DNA from: Echiichthys vipera
Lineage: Eukaryota > Chordata > Actinopteri > Perciformes > Trachinidae
Length of the DNA: 64,000 nucleotides
Assembly: GCA_963691815.1 (NCBI GenBank)
Contig: OY829661.1
Span: forward strand, 1,481,001-1,545,000
Direction: 5' to 3'
Position numbers and translations under genes: made by a program
The notes under the pieces: generated by a model
What the model was told of the DNA's origin: nothing
The model's input: the letters and a program-made list of their open reading frames with translations, nothing else
Databases searched by the model: none
Shown here: piece after piece, positions 1 through 11,222 of the stretch
How positions within the stretch are numbered: position 1 is the stretch's first letter
How the letters are laid out: each line of letters opens with the position of its first letter

Positions 1-222
1 GATTTGTAGGTCCGTTTCTGGTCACCAGACTCGTCGGACCTGCAGCGGTCCGGCTTCACCTGTCCCGGACCCTTCATATTCATCCCACCTTTCACATCAG
101 CCAGAGGAAAGACAGTGGATCCCGTCTCGCAACATCATGGACCCCAGTCTTACCGAAGACGTTTTCCAGGCTCATCCTGAACGCCCTAGGCCGTCAGGAG
201 TCAGCCCTAGAGGGAGGGGTAC
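1..222 (+). pseudogene. Ty3/Gypsy integrase C-terminal remnant (element G0)
   Basis: Read from base 3, the translation gives FVGPFLV, then VRLHL and HPTFHIS, which is the GPY/F-type module at the C-terminus of chromovirus integrases (usual form GPF, AVRLKLP, HPTFHVS). The chromodomain expected next is not recognisable, so the coding end is damaged. A purine-rich tract (AGAGGGAGGGGT, about 209-220) leads straight into an LTR starting TGTCA and would be the plus-strand primer. The rest of the element lies left of the window. Gypsy is well supported; the exact family is not. Confidence 0.8.
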
Positions 223-812
223 TGTCATGCCGCTGTGAGGTCTGTCCTGTCTTTGGGTTTTTTGTCTTGTGAATTTCCTGTTTTATTTTAAAAAGTAACT
301 CTCCTCTTGTTCCAGGTCACTTGCCCTTCCTCTTGTGTCACCGGCCTGACATCATTCCCTGATCCTTGATGTGTATATAGTCGGTGTCTTTCCCTGTCTT
401 GTTGCCATAATATTTCGTCCGTTATGCCGAATGTTTCCAGCACGGCTCCACAGCCTTGTTCGTGTCTTGAGATCCAAGTATCCTGGTTTTTGTATTCCCT
501 GTGTTTTCCTGTTAAGATTCACTTAGATTTTCTGAATGCCTTTTGTTCACCCTGTTTTTCCTCCTGGTCGGAGCAACTTTGTTTTCGTGTTTAATCTGCT
601 ACTTTGAGAATTGTTTTTCCTCCTGGTCGGAGCGACTTTGTTTTTGTGCTTTATTTGTTAACTTTGATAATTGTTTTTTCCTTCTTTTTCGGAGTGACCT
701 TTTGTTCTGTGTGTTATTGGCTTAGTGCCCTCCGTTTTGGATTTAGTAAATAAATCCGAGCTTGACCTGCGTACCTCCGTATCTGAGTCCTCATTCCTGC
801 CTAGGTCTGACA
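223..812 (+). mobile_element. 3' LTR of Gypsy element G0
   Basis: The 590-bp LTR starts TGTCATG and ends CTGACA, so it has inverted TGTCA/TGACA ends. It directly follows integrase-derived sequence and a polypurine tract. A TATATA box lies near 373 and an AATAAA signal at 749-754. There is a short internal tandem array. The 5' partner is outside the window, so no target duplication can be checked. Confidence 0.8.
554..720 (+). repeat. About 60-bp tandem repeat inside the G0 LTR
   Basis: Three successive units begin at 554, 613 and 673, each opening with a T-run, then CCTCCTGGTCGGAG, ACTTTG and a TTGTT-type end. The first two are near identical and the third has decayed. Repeats just upstream of the polyadenylation signal are common in LTR U3/R regions and can differ in copy number between copies of a family. 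Confidence 0.75.
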
Positions 813-1544
813 CAAATAGTGACTTCAGGAGGGATATGGTATGGTGGATGTAAACACTCAGAGATTAGATGGTTATAATCGCCAGGTCACAGCAGATGAT
901 CTGCACAGTTGAGAGTCAGAAAAAGAGGAAAGTAGTGTTTTCATTCATTATATTCAGTTAGGTTAAGATTCATTTTCAGATATTAACACCTATATACTCT
1001 GATTTCAAGTTTTGATTTAACACAACTGCACAACGCAGGCAAGCGCTAATCTACAGTTGCTCAGGCTTACACTACATTTGTAACTCAGTTGATAGTTTTG
1101 CAGGTAATAACACTATCATGATTACATTTATAATTTACAGTTTTTAAAGTTAATTTACAAATGTTTTATTACTGGTTCATTTTTATCATATGCTAAAAGA
1201 TTAATGTGAAGAAATCAATGCATCCTTTGCTCTCGCCCAGCGCAGTTGCCCATTATCTATGTATGTCAAAACAGCGGCCATGGGCACTATGCAGGACTTT
1301 TCTCCTCCATAGAATGATGAAATGATCAAGAATCAAGAATATGTGGGAGAAACATGACTCAAGAAAGTGAATAACAGGACACGGTCACATTGTACTTGGG
1401 ACATAGGCCTGATAAGCACACATTCTGTTTTGAGAATAATAGAACTATATTTGGGCATGATGACGTCTGAACACAAAGTAGACCCTACTGATGGTAAATG
1501 TATAAGTGTGTATTGGAAAGGGCGTGTAAACGTTGTGAGCACAC
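813..1544. other. Unassigned AT-rich sequence
   Basis: I see no coding region, RNA gene or clear repeat boundary here. If the LTR-like features at 1545-1682 are real, this stretch may hold its U3 region. Confidence 0.4.
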
Positions 1545-1682
1545 AAATCTCAGTATAAGAGGGGAAGTTCTGTTAAGAAACACTGTTGACCTTGATTCAA
1601 TAAATTCCCCTCGATGGCTGCGAGGCATCTCTGCTGAATCCTTCTTGTAGACCTTTCTATTTTATAATCTATTGGTCTACCA
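1545..1682 (+). promoter_or_regulatory. Candidate retroviral LTR promoter/R/U5 remnant
   Basis: A TATAAGA box at 1554 is followed by an AATAAA signal at 1599-1604 and a plausible CA end at 1681-1682 (CTACCA). This is the spacing of a TATA, R, U5 block in an LTR. No primer site starting TGG follows immediately and no second copy is seen, so this is a suggestion only. Confidence 0.3.
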
Positions 1683-2094
1683 TAATTTTAAGACCCAGAA
1701 GCTCCGTGGTTATCGGAGCACTAGGGGCAAGCTGGAGGAGTGGTTATAGCAGATTCCCGGAACAACCTCAGACATCTCGGTCCAGAAAAGTGCAGTGCTC
1801 GGAACAGCAAAGATACTGCGCAGAACCCTCAAGCTCCCTGAGGACCCAAGCTTAGAGACAGGGTCAATCACCTGCGCATCACCTTTTTCTTTACAGATCG
1901 GACAGCAGTGAGAAGAAGAATGACTTATTTACCCTCACCTCTTCTCCATAACCATTATTCCATATTTAATAATTGATTAATTAATAATAATAATTATTGC
2001 TTATACCATTGCTTATAGTAATAACAATAATATCAATAATGATAATGTATCTTTAATTATTCAGAGCATTATCACTTACATACTCACTCACTCA
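1683..2094. other. Unassigned sequence ending in AT-rich simple repeat
   Basis: Nothing recognisable in the first 230 bases. From about 1975 there is an AT-rich run of TAA/AAT triplets leading to an ACTC tandem (about 2085-2102), which is the tail repeat of the adjacent Rex3 fragment. Confidence 0.5.
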
Positions 2095-2255
2095 CTCACT
2101 CATCTTCCACCGCTTATCCCGGGTCGGGTCGCGGGGGCAGCAGCTCTAGCAGGGGACCCCAAACTTCCCTTTCCTGGGCCACATTAACCAGCTCTATCTG
2201 GGGGATCTCGAGGCATTCCCAGGCCAGTGTGGAGATATAATCTCTCAGTAGGCAG
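2095..2255 (-). mobile_element. Rex3 (RTE clade) LINE, 3' end fragment
   Basis: On the minus strand the sequence encodes the end of the Rex3 ORF: RDYISTLAWE, then EREVWGPLLELLPPRPDPG, followed by a stop and an ACTC/GAGT simple-repeat tail. This is a 5'-truncated copy of the kind made by target-primed reverse transcription. It abuts integrase sequence of G2, so it inserted into that Gypsy. The same C-terminal motif is characteristic of fish Rex3; longer Rex3 pieces lie at 11.3 and 18.1 kb. Confidence 0.85.
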
Positions 2256-2851
2256 CTGAGAGACATGGAAAATGTGATGAATAATGAGTGAAGCAGGGAG
2301 CTTGAGGCGGACAGCACTGGGGTTAACGATTGTGAATTGGTCGAAGGGACCAATAAACCAGGGAGCGAGCTTCTTGCAGGTGACACTCAGGGGAATGTCA
2401 CGAGAGCTTAGCCAGACCCTCTGACCCGATCTGTACTCGGGAGCGGGGATGTCACAGCCATCCACCATCCTCAGCCATGCGGAGTAGTGCCCCTCGGACC
2501 TCTCTCACCTCTCGGAGGTGTTGCTGAACTGAGGGGACAGCGATCTCTGCTTCCTGGGCAGGAAAGAGAGGAGGTAAGTACCCTAACGATGCCTCAAAGG
2601 GGGACATACCTGTAGCGAAGCAGGTTAGGGAGTTGTGGGAGTACTCAACCCAAGACAGCTGGGATGACCATGAAGAGGGGTTTCCACAAAAAGTGTCAGT
2701 GAAGAAGAGAGAACGTCCTGGTGACCCTGGGATAGCAGGCAGTGTCCCCACTGGAGCACCTTGGAACGAACACTTGGCGGGAACAAACAGACGTCAGGGT
2801 TAGTACGTAATGCTTCTCTCACCGTAGTCTGAACCTCCCAGTAACAGGTGG
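2256..2851 (-). pseudogene. Ty3/Gypsy integrase fragments (element G2)
   Basis: Minus-strand frames read VQTTVREALRTNPD and SVRSKVLQWGH (zinc-domain entry), then WVEYSHNSLTCFATGMSPFE (end of the catalytic core), then RVWLSSRDIPL, GPF, AVRLKLPASL and FHVSQLP (C-terminal module). The catalytic D,D and E block between the zinc domain and WVEYSHN is missing, so the integrase could not have worked. Frames change at least twice. The fragment is bounded by a Rex3 insertion and by an LTR of another Gypsy. Its own chromodomain and LTR are not seen. Confidence 0.85.
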
Positions 2852-3306
2852 TGTATTGACCCAATTGCAGTACAAAAGACTCAGAAACAGTGGTAAAAGT
2901 TCAACGGTTTACTCAGACTCAGGCAGACAGGCAAACAGTTCAGAAAATGGCAAACAGGAATCAGGAGAGGAGAGGCTAAACTCTTGGTCAGGGACAGAAG
3001 GCTGGGACGATTTACCAGGATGCAGATGAAGCAGGGAATCAGGGACAGGCGAGGTCGGTACCGGGAAGACAGGCAGAAGAATGCTGGAAAAGCAAAGTTA
3101 GAATGCTCGTATGGCATGGAACAATCTGGCAAAGGAGTGAGTGTGGAGCTAGTGATTATATGCTGGGCTGATTGCATGTGATGAGAGGCAGGTGTGTGCA
3201 CAGGTGAGTAGAGTAAACTGACGAGGTGGGTGTGGCTGACAGGCTGAGTGGGGCAGAGGCAGGATCAATGGAAAACTACTAAGGGCTGGATGACTGAACT
3301 GTGACA
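2852..3306 (-). mobile_element. LTR, family A (downstream end of mosaic Gypsy G1)
   Basis: On the minus strand this 455-bp LTR starts TGTCACAGTTCAG and ends GGGTCAATACA. Immediately upstream (plus 3307-3318) is a G-rich primer tract, TTAAAGGGGGGG on the minus strand, and then chromodomain coding. It sits inside G2 integrase. It does not resemble the LTR at the other end of the coding block (5485-6040), which is odd for one element. Confidence 0.75.
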
Positions 3307-3885
3307 GAACCCCCCCTTTAAGGGACGGCCCCTGACGTCCCCAAAAACAAGTCCAAGGAACCAGGGTGGGAGGACGGGGAACTGGAAGGCTGGTAAAAAC
3401 TCGTGAGAACCCGAGAACTCCCTAAACACAGACTATGAGGAAGGCGAGTTCGCTGGCGGGTCCACTGTCTCATCAGACAGGGAGTCCTCCCACCGGGTCG
3501 GGGCAGGGGAAGGGCCAGCAGCAGATGCCCCTGCCGATGTTGCTGAGGGAGGGCTGGTCCGGATGTTGCTGGTGGAAGTCTTGGATGAGACTGTGTCGAG
3601 CAGTAACCCTCCGGACCATAGCCCTCCCAGTCGACGAGGTACTGGCAGCCCCTTCCACGTTGGCGAGAGCGGATGATGCGGCGCACAGCATAGACGAATC
3701 CCCCGCCAACGAGGCGAGGGGGAAGTGGGGGTGGAGCAGCAGGCACCAGCGGGCTCTCGCTGACCGGTTTGACCTTGGACACATGGAATGTCGGTTGCAC
3801 CCGCATAGACAGAGGGAGCTTGAGCCGGACTGCCACAGGGCTAATGACCTCCTCGATGGTGAAGGGCCCGACAAACTTGGGAGCC
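3307..3885 (-). pseudogene. Gypsy integrase C-terminus plus chromodomain (G1, family A part)
   Basis: Minus-strand reading gives KFVGPFTIEEVISP, AVRLKLP, QPTFHVSKVKPV, a proline-rich linker and then a chromodomain, GCQYLVDWEGYGPE (about 3600-3690). Chromodomains direct integration to marked chromatin in chromovirus Gypsy elements. A frameshift follows EGYGPE and another lies before KFVGPF near 3885, where the sequence jumps to a stretch resembling the pre-zinc spacer of pol (CLFVPAALRSV). Reverse transcriptase, RNase H and the integrase core are all deleted. Confidence 0.85.
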
Positions 3886-4437
3886 AGCGTGTTGGCAGGT
3901 CAACCTTGAACCATGGGCCCACTGGAGTACACCGACCTGAGAGCTGCAGGCACAAACAAGCAACCAGTTGAGCAGGCACTAGGAACAGGTTGACCCACTG
4001 TGATGATACACCTAGCTGGGGCCGAGCGAAGACAGGACGAGTGACAACTGCTACTCCAACTCACAACCCTTCCTGTAACCCAGTCAATTACAGGATTGTG
4101 AGCGATTAGCCAAGGAAGACCAAGAACTACGGGGGCATTAGCAGAGGGCATAACGTGAAAAGCTATGGTCTCTGTGTGATTCCCAGCTAGCGACATGGGT
4201 ATTCATGGGAATCGTCTCGACTGAGATCTGGGCTAGCTCCTCACCACCGAGACCATTAACCACTAGTGGAGAAAGGTACGGTCGGAATCTGGCCATTACG
4301 TACCAATTCAGCATCTAGAATATTTGTATCTGCCCCTGAATCAGTTAAGGCTTGGAGGGGGTAATCTCAGTCCTCGCAGCTCAAAATAATGTCCAGGTTG
4401 ATACGTTTACGGGGAAGTGCAGGGACAACAAAACGAC
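3886..4437 (-). pseudogene. Gypsy aspartic protease (G1, family B part)
   Basis: Minus-strand translation contains ALTDSGADTNIL, with the catalytic D-S-G near 4334-4342, and later VVLGLPWLIAHNPVIDW, the typical retropepsin end in sushi-like Gypsy elements. Active-site residues are visible. Frames are broken between the active site and the flap region. Downstream the protease runs into a short pol spacer and then an integrase C-terminus, so most of pol has been lost by deletion. Confidence 0.85.
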
Positions 4438-5466
4438 TCACCAGAACCCTGTCTGCGATTGTTGAGCCTGGGAGTTTAACGGGACCGGGAAGGAGGCCAG
4501 TTGATGGTTGGGAGCCCCACAGTAAATACAAAGCCGCTCACTGAAACGACGCTGGCTTTCTGCTGGGGTTAGGCGACTACGACCCAGTTGCATAGGTTCC
4601 TCCCTGGAAAGAGTGGACGGCTGAGGAACAGTTGAGTTAACTGGTTTGCAGGGCCGACTAGTAACGGGGTCGAGCGGGACTGCAAGTGGCATCTAAAAAA
4701 CAGAAGGTAATGGCCCACGCTCATGGCGTCTCTCACGGAGGCGGTTTTCTATCTTTAAAGCTAACCCGATGAGTTCCGGAAAGCTACTGGTCTCGGATCT
4801 ACCCACCGAGCAGTCCTTTACCTCCTTGTTTAGGCCCTTGAAGAAAATACTCTGCAGCGCTCTATCATCCCATCTCAATTCAGCTGCCAGGGTACGAAAA
4901 TCCACCGAATAATCCGCTGCACTGCCGGAACCCTGGCGCAGGTTGAGCAACTGGTTGCTAGTGTCACAATCAGCAACAGGATGATCAAACACAGAGAGCA
5001 TTTCACGAGAAAATTGCCGAAAAGTTTCATGTTCAGTCAGAGGGTTATGCCAGAAAGCTGCTCCCCAGGTACGGGCCCTACCAGCGAGCAAGCCTAACAC
5101 ATAGGCTACCTTAGCCCCGTCGTTAGCGTAAGTTAGGGGCTGTTGGCCAAACACTAGTGAACACTAAAACAAAAAATCTCTGCATTCACCTAACTTCCCA
5201 TAATAACGCTCAGGTGTGGGTACATAGGGTTCGCGGGGCAGGGGATTATACGCCGGTGTAGCGGGTGACTCAGCGTTAGCAGAGGGATCTAGAACAGACC
5301 GAACCTGGCTACTCTCACTGCGAGAAACACAAGCGGACAGCTTACTCAAGCTTTCCAGGAAACCTTGCAGTGTCTGCGAGTGTTGACCGAGTAAGACTCC
5401 CTGAGCGGACAACACCTGGCGAGCGGAAAATCCCGGAGGATCAGTCACATTGTCTGCGGGGTCCAT
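4438..5466 (-). pseudogene. Gypsy gag (G1): capsid and degenerate zinc knuckle
   Basis: The reading frame starts MDPADNVTDPP just inside the adjacent LTR. The capsid includes AKVAYVLGLLAGRARTWG and a conserved block with LLNLRQG and YSVDFRTLAAELRW, typical of sushi-type Gag. Two in-frame stops break it: one after GECRDFLF (TAG near 5164) and one after GPLPSVF (TAG at 4693). The knuckle CIYCGAPNH has lost its last cysteine, with phenylalanine in its place (ASFPV). Longer open readings that start inside the LTR are not biological. Confidence 0.9.
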
Positions 5467-5484
5467 GTTATGGCCAGACCGTTC

Positions 5485-6040
5485 TGTCATGAACAGTGCG
5501 GGGAATAACTCCGAGGAGCAGGACCCAAATGCAGACACGGAAAACAAGTACGATTTAAACAGATATTTAATGGACAAAAACAAGAAACAAACAAAAACCA
5601 GGGAATGAGAAAACAGGAACTGGGTCTGGGTCTGAGACGAGGGGAAAACCACACGCGGGGATCAGGAGACGAAACACACATGGGATGGTGAAAAGCGGGA
5701 ACTCTGCAAACTATAACAAAAGAAACAATGAAATGATTAACACAAGACAAAGCAACACAGAAAGGTAACACGATAATCAATTAGGTAGCCAACAAAACGA
5801 GAGAGACGAACCACGAAATAGCAATAACAGTACATAACAGACTGGCGCCGGACATGAGTCACATCCGGCAATTTATCCAGGCGTTGACAAGGAGATGAGC
5901 CACAGCTGGGCGGAACCATGCCTACCAGCTCCGACAGACAAACAAAATGGGAAAGACACAAGCAGGGAGATACAGACAAAGGGAGACAAACTCACACAAA
6001 AGGAAGAGGGAAGGGACCGACAAGATCAGAGTCCTGATAC
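5485..6040 (-). mobile_element. 5' LTR of Gypsy G1, family B
   Basis: On the minus strand the LTR begins near TGTATCAGGACTCTG and ends CTGTTCATGACA, 18 bases before the gag start codon. Clear relatives lie at 14776-15180, 19783-20354 and 44102-44626, all ending TTCATGACA. The left boundary (5485) is firm; the other end is set by alignment to those copies and is uncertain by a few bases. Confidence 0.8.
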
Positions 6041-6790
6041 ACGCTACACTAAATGAACAGCATAAAATAAGTAGGTTTGTAGTAGTAGTAGTTTGAGCAA
6101 ACTTTGCAACAGCAAAGATTTGCCCAAAGGAGATCTTGCATCAACTGATGTGGTCTGTCGTCCCTGGCATATGATTGGTGGAAAGCAGTTCACATCTATT
6201 GGCTGAGAAAATTGAGGGGGTAAGATCTTTAGCATCTGACTGTTTAATATGCAACACATACTTTGCGTACTTCACACGTCCTTAGAGTACTTAACGCGTA
6301 CTTAACACACATCAAAAATTGTTTGAAATGCAAATTATGGCGTACTTTACGCGTTGCGGGACATGCAAAGTCGGTCAGAACGCCAGAAAATGATGCGCAA
6401 ATTGTGGCACATTCGGCCTGCCATACCAAAATGCTCTGAACGCAAATACTAGGCCGCTAAGTCTGCTGATGTTTGCTTAAATACGCTATCAACTGAAGAC
6501 TGAATCAGAAACTGCGGTCAAGCCAGCCAACACTTCCTGAACAACAGTCAAGCCAACCGACCCAGGTTTTTGCTGTACGTGTATATAATAGCCATTACAG
6601 TAATAGCGTTTTAGAACTGGTTTCAAAATAAAAGCATTCCTCAGGTAAATACCTAGACTGTATAAATGAATGGACGGAGCGACCTGGTCTGAAGAAAGAA
6701 ACCAACGCAGTGCTTTAAGCCTGTATTCTAGCCAGTGGCCGGCAGGGGGCGATACGTGGGTTGCAGAAGACATCCGGTTGCATTCAAGTC
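6041..6790. other. Unassigned sequence
   Basis: No protein family, RNA gene or element boundary is recognised. Short open readings on the minus strand lack features of known domains. Confidence 0.4.
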
Positions 6791-7399
6791 AAAGGTGAAA
6801 ATGATCAACTTCTAACTTGCTCCGTGGCTACAATAAGCCAGTTGAAGAGGTTTTTATTGTCTCTATCCTTAGTTTGATGCCTTTTACAATACTCACTGGT
6901 GTTTATTTTTGTCAAATTTGGTCCCAGTTTGAGTGAAATACACGATGAAGAGGATGCATTGGAGGCGTGGCTTACTTGTCAGGTCTTGGAGATCATGACT
7001 CTCAAACATAACGTAACAGCAGCCTTGGAAACCTACAGCTGTGATGTTGTTCTTCAGTGGTCGCAGTTTGTTTAACCGGCTGAACTAAAGACACTCTAAG
7101 CAGTCTGCTGTTCAGTTTATACGGTAAGTAACATTACATATTATTTTAAGCCTTAACTCTCGCTACCCAAACTAAGCATGCCAGCTAATATCACAGTTAA
7201 CATGGATGCACGTTGTTCACCAAGCGACGCTAATGTTAACCTGATATTAGCTTCATCATTTATGTGCTAATAGCTGCTTGTTGTTGGTAACTCTTGCATA
7301 GTTTTGCTATTTCTCGTTGAGTATGCACTGTTGTTAATGTTTTGCAAATTAAAATGAGCCTGTATAGATTAATCTGTCATATCTATTTTATGTATTCAA
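6791..7399 (+). other. Unassigned; possible noncoding exon or LINE 5' leader
   Basis: A good splice-donor consensus (CGGTAAGT) ends a short CpG-containing stretch at about 7122. It could be a first noncoding exon or simply the leader of the L2 LINE that follows. There is no supporting coding sequence. Confidence 0.2.
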
Positions 7400-8456
7400 G
7401 TGCTTAAACAAATGTTTATGAATTGTCACGGCTTAAACCTCATGGAGAGGGACAAAAATCCTCCTGGATTTCTCCACCATCACCTCGACCCAGGCAAGGT
7501 CCTCGCCCATCTTAAGGCTTCTGGCGCTGGTAACCGGACCATGACGGCCACCGACAACACCACCCTGCCGTGGACTGGCTACATCACAACTGGAATTCCG
7601 GCACCAGCACTCACCGAGTCCCGCTGGCACCACCAGGGAGCAGAGCCCAAGTCATCGGCACCCTCCACCTCCTGCCTTCGCCCCTCAGAGTGGCAGTGCT
7701 CCACCAGGGAGGATGGAGCAGTGGCTCCGGTTCTGGTGAGCTCAACTCAACTCAAGCAGAGGGAACAGGGGCACTGGGGCTCGCCCATCTCTCCTTCCTC
7801 TGCCTCCGGATCTACCACTGGATAACAGGTATAACGTCCTCAGCCTGCAGGACTTCCCTCCACTGGGTGTGCGCTCCATCTCGCCCCCAGGTACCCCCCC
7901 ATACAGCCGGTCGTGGCTCTCGCCGACCCAGGAGCCAGGGTCCGCTCGCCAAACCCAATCCATCCGTCTTGGTTAGGAGTAGCCGCGGGCCGGCGCACCT
8001 CCTGGCAGCCCTTGGAACAGCTCATTCCCTCCGGCGGCCAGACCTTCTGTTGCCCTGGAGTCCGTGTCAGGGAGGTTGAGTCCTCCGCCCTCCAGCTGTG
8101 TTCACAGCACAGCTTGGCCTCCATGCTGGTCCTGCATGCTGGTACCAACGATTTAAAGAACCACCAATCCGAGGTCCTCATGCAGGACTTCAGGTCCACG
8201 GTGGACTGCCTGCTAGACACAGGGAAGCGTCTGATTATTAATCACCAGCCGCCTCCGCCAGCTGCACCTGTGGCTTAATAGATACTGCCTGGGGAAAAGC
8301 ATTCCATTTGTGGACAACTTTACTGCTTTCTTAAACAGACCCAGGCTTTTTAAACACGACGGCCTGCACCCTAACCAGGAGGGGTCAAGACTTTTATCCG
8401 TCAACACTGACCTGACTGTCGGGTCCTGCACCACCACCACCACCGACTGACAACAA
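7400..8456 (+). pseudogene. L2-clade LINE ORF1 with SGNH esterase domain
   Basis: The C-terminal half contains LVLHAGTNDLKNHQSEVL (8129-8182), an SGNH-hydrolase block with the G-x-N-D motif, then IPFVDNFTAFLNRP and DGLHPNQEGSRLLS, with the catalytic-type D-x-x-H block at 8358-8390. CR1/L2 LINEs are known to carry an esterase in ORF1, where it is thought to act on lipid or membrane in the RNP cycle. The N-terminal half is low-complexity Pro/Ser-rich. Frames shift near 7830 and 8250. The start is uncertain. ORF2 of the same element resumes after a DNA-transposon insertion. Confidence 0.8.
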
Positions 8457-8509
8457 CCCAGTGTTGGGATCAGGAAGCAGAGTCCTTTCTGTGAGAGGTG
8501 CCTAACTAA

Positions 8510-9100
8510 GGGCGCGCTCACACTATCCTCCCGGACCGAGACCCGGACTTTAGGGTACTTGTCCCCCCTCCCTCTCCCCCCCGCGCCCCAGCCCCGTTTG
8601 TACTCACACTACCAGGGCCTCGGCCAATACTTCTTGCTGTCCATACGCCATCACGCCGTAACACGTCACACGCATTGATCGCGTGTGTGTGGCTTTGTTT
8701 ACAAATCTCTCCATAGACCTTGGAGTTTTTGTGCGTCTTGTCGACTGTTTTTGAATATTTTCATCCGACCAAATCTGCAGTAAACACAACGTGAACCTTT
8801 CACCACCATTGTTGTTGTTGTTAAATGTCCGCGCATGGTCCGTCCTTCTATTTACATGTCCGAACAGGCGGACATAACGCTACTGCCGTAGGGCTCGTGC
8901 TCGTGCTCGTACACGTGCGCACGCTCGTGCTCGTACATGTGCAAACGGCTCCGCTAAAGCCCACCTCTTTCAAGCGGGCCGTGGACGGTCCGCTGGCCCC
9001 AGTTGAGCGCGGAGCGGGTGCGCTCACACTACTTAAAGGTACTAGACTTTAGCTGAAAAACCAGTTTTGGCCGCGGCCAAAAGGATAGTGTGAGCACGCT
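8510..9100 (-). mobile_element. Non-autonomous DNA transposon with Myb/SANT-like remnant, copy 1
   Basis: Ends are inverted copies of AGGGCGCRCTCACACTRTCC. A second copy, reversed, lies at 40048-40658. The minus strand encodes CLLQIWSDENIQKQ (about 8740-8790), as in Myb/SANT-like DNA-binding proteins carried by PIF/Harbinger transposons, followed by a decayed frame. A CTCGTG-type hexamer tandem lies around 8897-8935. It interrupts L2 between ORF1 and ORF2. The superfamily is inferred from the Myb-like domain; no transposase is present and the target duplication is not clear. Confidence 0.7.
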
Positions 9101-11222
9101 GTAAATGCATCCACTCCTCCCAGTCATATTAAAACTCATATTCCTTGAGGCAGTGGAGGAGGAGGAGGTGTAGCAGCTATTTATGACTCAGGCCTATTAA
9201 TCAACCCTAAACCTAAAGTAAATTATAATTCACTTGAAAGTCTTTTCTTTGTGTTTCACATTCAACCTGGAAAACCATGCAGCCAATTATACTTGTTATA
9301 GTTTACCGTGCTCCTGGTCCATATGCTGAATTTCTATCTAAATTCTCAGAGTTTCTGGCAAATTTAGTCCTTAAATCTGATTAAGTAATCATTGTAGGAG
9401 ATTTTATTATTCATGAGGAAGTTCATAATAATAGCCTTAGTATTGCGTTAATCTCTCTATTAGAATCGATTTGTTTTAGTCAGAGTGCACATAAACCTAC
9501 TCACTGTTTTAATCACACCCTCGACCTTGTTTTGGCTTATGGTGTGGAAATTAAAGACTCAATAGTCTTTCCACAGAATCCTTTTTCATCAGACCACTAT
9601 TTAATAACTTATGAATTCGTATTACAGGACTACTCACCTCTGGGCATAAGTTTCTACACTAGATGTTTATCTGATAGTGCTGTAACTAAATTTAAGGAAG
9701 CAATTCAATCTGCATTTAATTTAATGCCTTATCCTAATATTCAAGATTTCTGTACTAATGTTAGTTTCTCTGAAATTGATCACCTTGGTGACAGTGTTGC
9801 AGGCTCACTACCAACAACACTCAACTCTATTGCTCCTTTAAAAAAGAAGATAGTGAAAGAGAGGCAGTTAGCTCCATGGTATAACTCATAAACCTGTGAA
9901 TTAAAACAAATATCGCGAAAATTGGAAAGTAAATGGCGCTCCACTAAATTGGAGGAATCTTGCTTAGTTTGGCAAGAAAGTCTAAAAATATATAGGAAGG
10001 CCCTCTGTAATGCCAGAGCAGCCTATTACTCATCTTTAATAGAGGAGAATAAGAACAATCCTAGATTTCTTTTCAGCACTGTAGCCAGGCTGACTGAGTA
10101 TTCTGTATTCTTATAACCCTCAGTAGTAACGACTTCATGACCTTCTTTAATGATAACATTATAACTATTAGAGACAAAATCAACTCGCTTGGCACCAATT
10201 TTTCTTTAAACCAAGGAACCTTAGAAGCAACTGTATGACCTGAAATATTCTTGGACTGCTTTTCTACAGTTGACCTCAACAAATTAACCTCTACTATTTC
10301 AGCATCAAAGCCTTCTACTTGTCTCCCAGACTCTATTCTAACTAGGTTACTTAAAGAAGCATTACCTTTACATAGCACTCCTGTACTAGATATGATTAAT
10401 ATGTCTTTATCAACAGGTTATGAAGCGAAGTCTTTTAAAGTAGCTGTAATTAAACCTCTTCCTAAAAAGCCCAGTCTGGATCCTGAGATAGTAGCCAACT
10501 ATAGACCTATAGCTAACCTTCATTTTCTCTCTAAGATCCTCGAGAAATTAGTAGCCAATCAGCTGTGTGACTTTTTACATAATAATGAGTTATTTGAGGA
10601 CTGTCAGGATTTAGAGCAAATCATAGCATTGAGACAGCACTGGTAAAAATGACCAATGGCCTTCTAATAGCTTCAGACAAAGGATTTGTGTCTGTACTTG
10701 TTTTGTTTTACTAAATCTTAGTGCTGCCTTCAACACTATTGACCATCAAACACTGCTACAGAGACTGGAGCATCTAACTGGCATTAAGGGAACCGCATTA
10801 ACCTGTTTTAAGTCCTATTTATCAGATGGATCTCAGTTTGTACATGTTAACGACCAAATACTCCATGCACACTAAAGTCAGTCCCACAGGGTTCTGTCCT
10901 TGGACCGATTCTATTCACCTTATATATGCTTCCCTTAGGAAATATTATAAGAAAGCACTCCATAAATTTTCATTGTTATGCTGATGATACACAATTATAT
11001 TTGTCGATCAAACCAGAAGGAACTGCTCAGTTAGAAAAACTTCAAATGTGCATTAAGGAAATAAAAAGCTGGATGACCTGCAATTTTCTGATGTTAAACT
11101 CAGATGAAACTGAAGTTATTGTACTTCGAAACTCAATAGCTAAGGATATTGTTACTCTGGATGATGTTGTGTCGTCCTCCAGCACCACAGTAAGGAATCT
11201 GGGTGTTATTTTTGATCCGGAT
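9101..11222 (+). pseudogene. L2-clade LINE ORF2 (endonuclease and reverse transcriptase)
   Basis: Endonuclease features come first: VYRAPGPYAEFLS, THCFNHTLDLVLAYGVE and SDHYLITYEF. After a linker (APWYNS, KWRSTKLEES) the reverse transcriptase reads IKPLPKKPSLDPEIVANYRP, LSAAFNTIDH in decayed form and HCYADDTQLYLS (about 10974-11009), with the YADD catalytic site intact. Multiple stops and frameshifts (for example after APWYNS and near 10625) make it inactive. The copy is cut at VRNLGVIFDPDM, where a Rex3 piece begins, so the 3' third is missing. Confidence 0.9.

Noticed and set aside
1683..1760. Retroviral primer site after the candidate LTR
   Set aside because: No TGG-starting match to a tRNA 3' end lies within ten bases of the LTR end.
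3435..3979. Long open readings on both strands over the G1 chromodomain
   Set aside because: GC-rich shadow frames; only the minus-strand chromodomain frame has family motifs.
5487..5780. Minus-strand open reading upstream of gag
   Set aside because: It lies inside the LTR; the gag start is the ATG at 5466.
6835..7130. Promoter and first exon of a host gene
   Set aside because: Only a donor consensus supports it; no coding, TATA or downstream exon was found, so it is kept only as an unassigned region.
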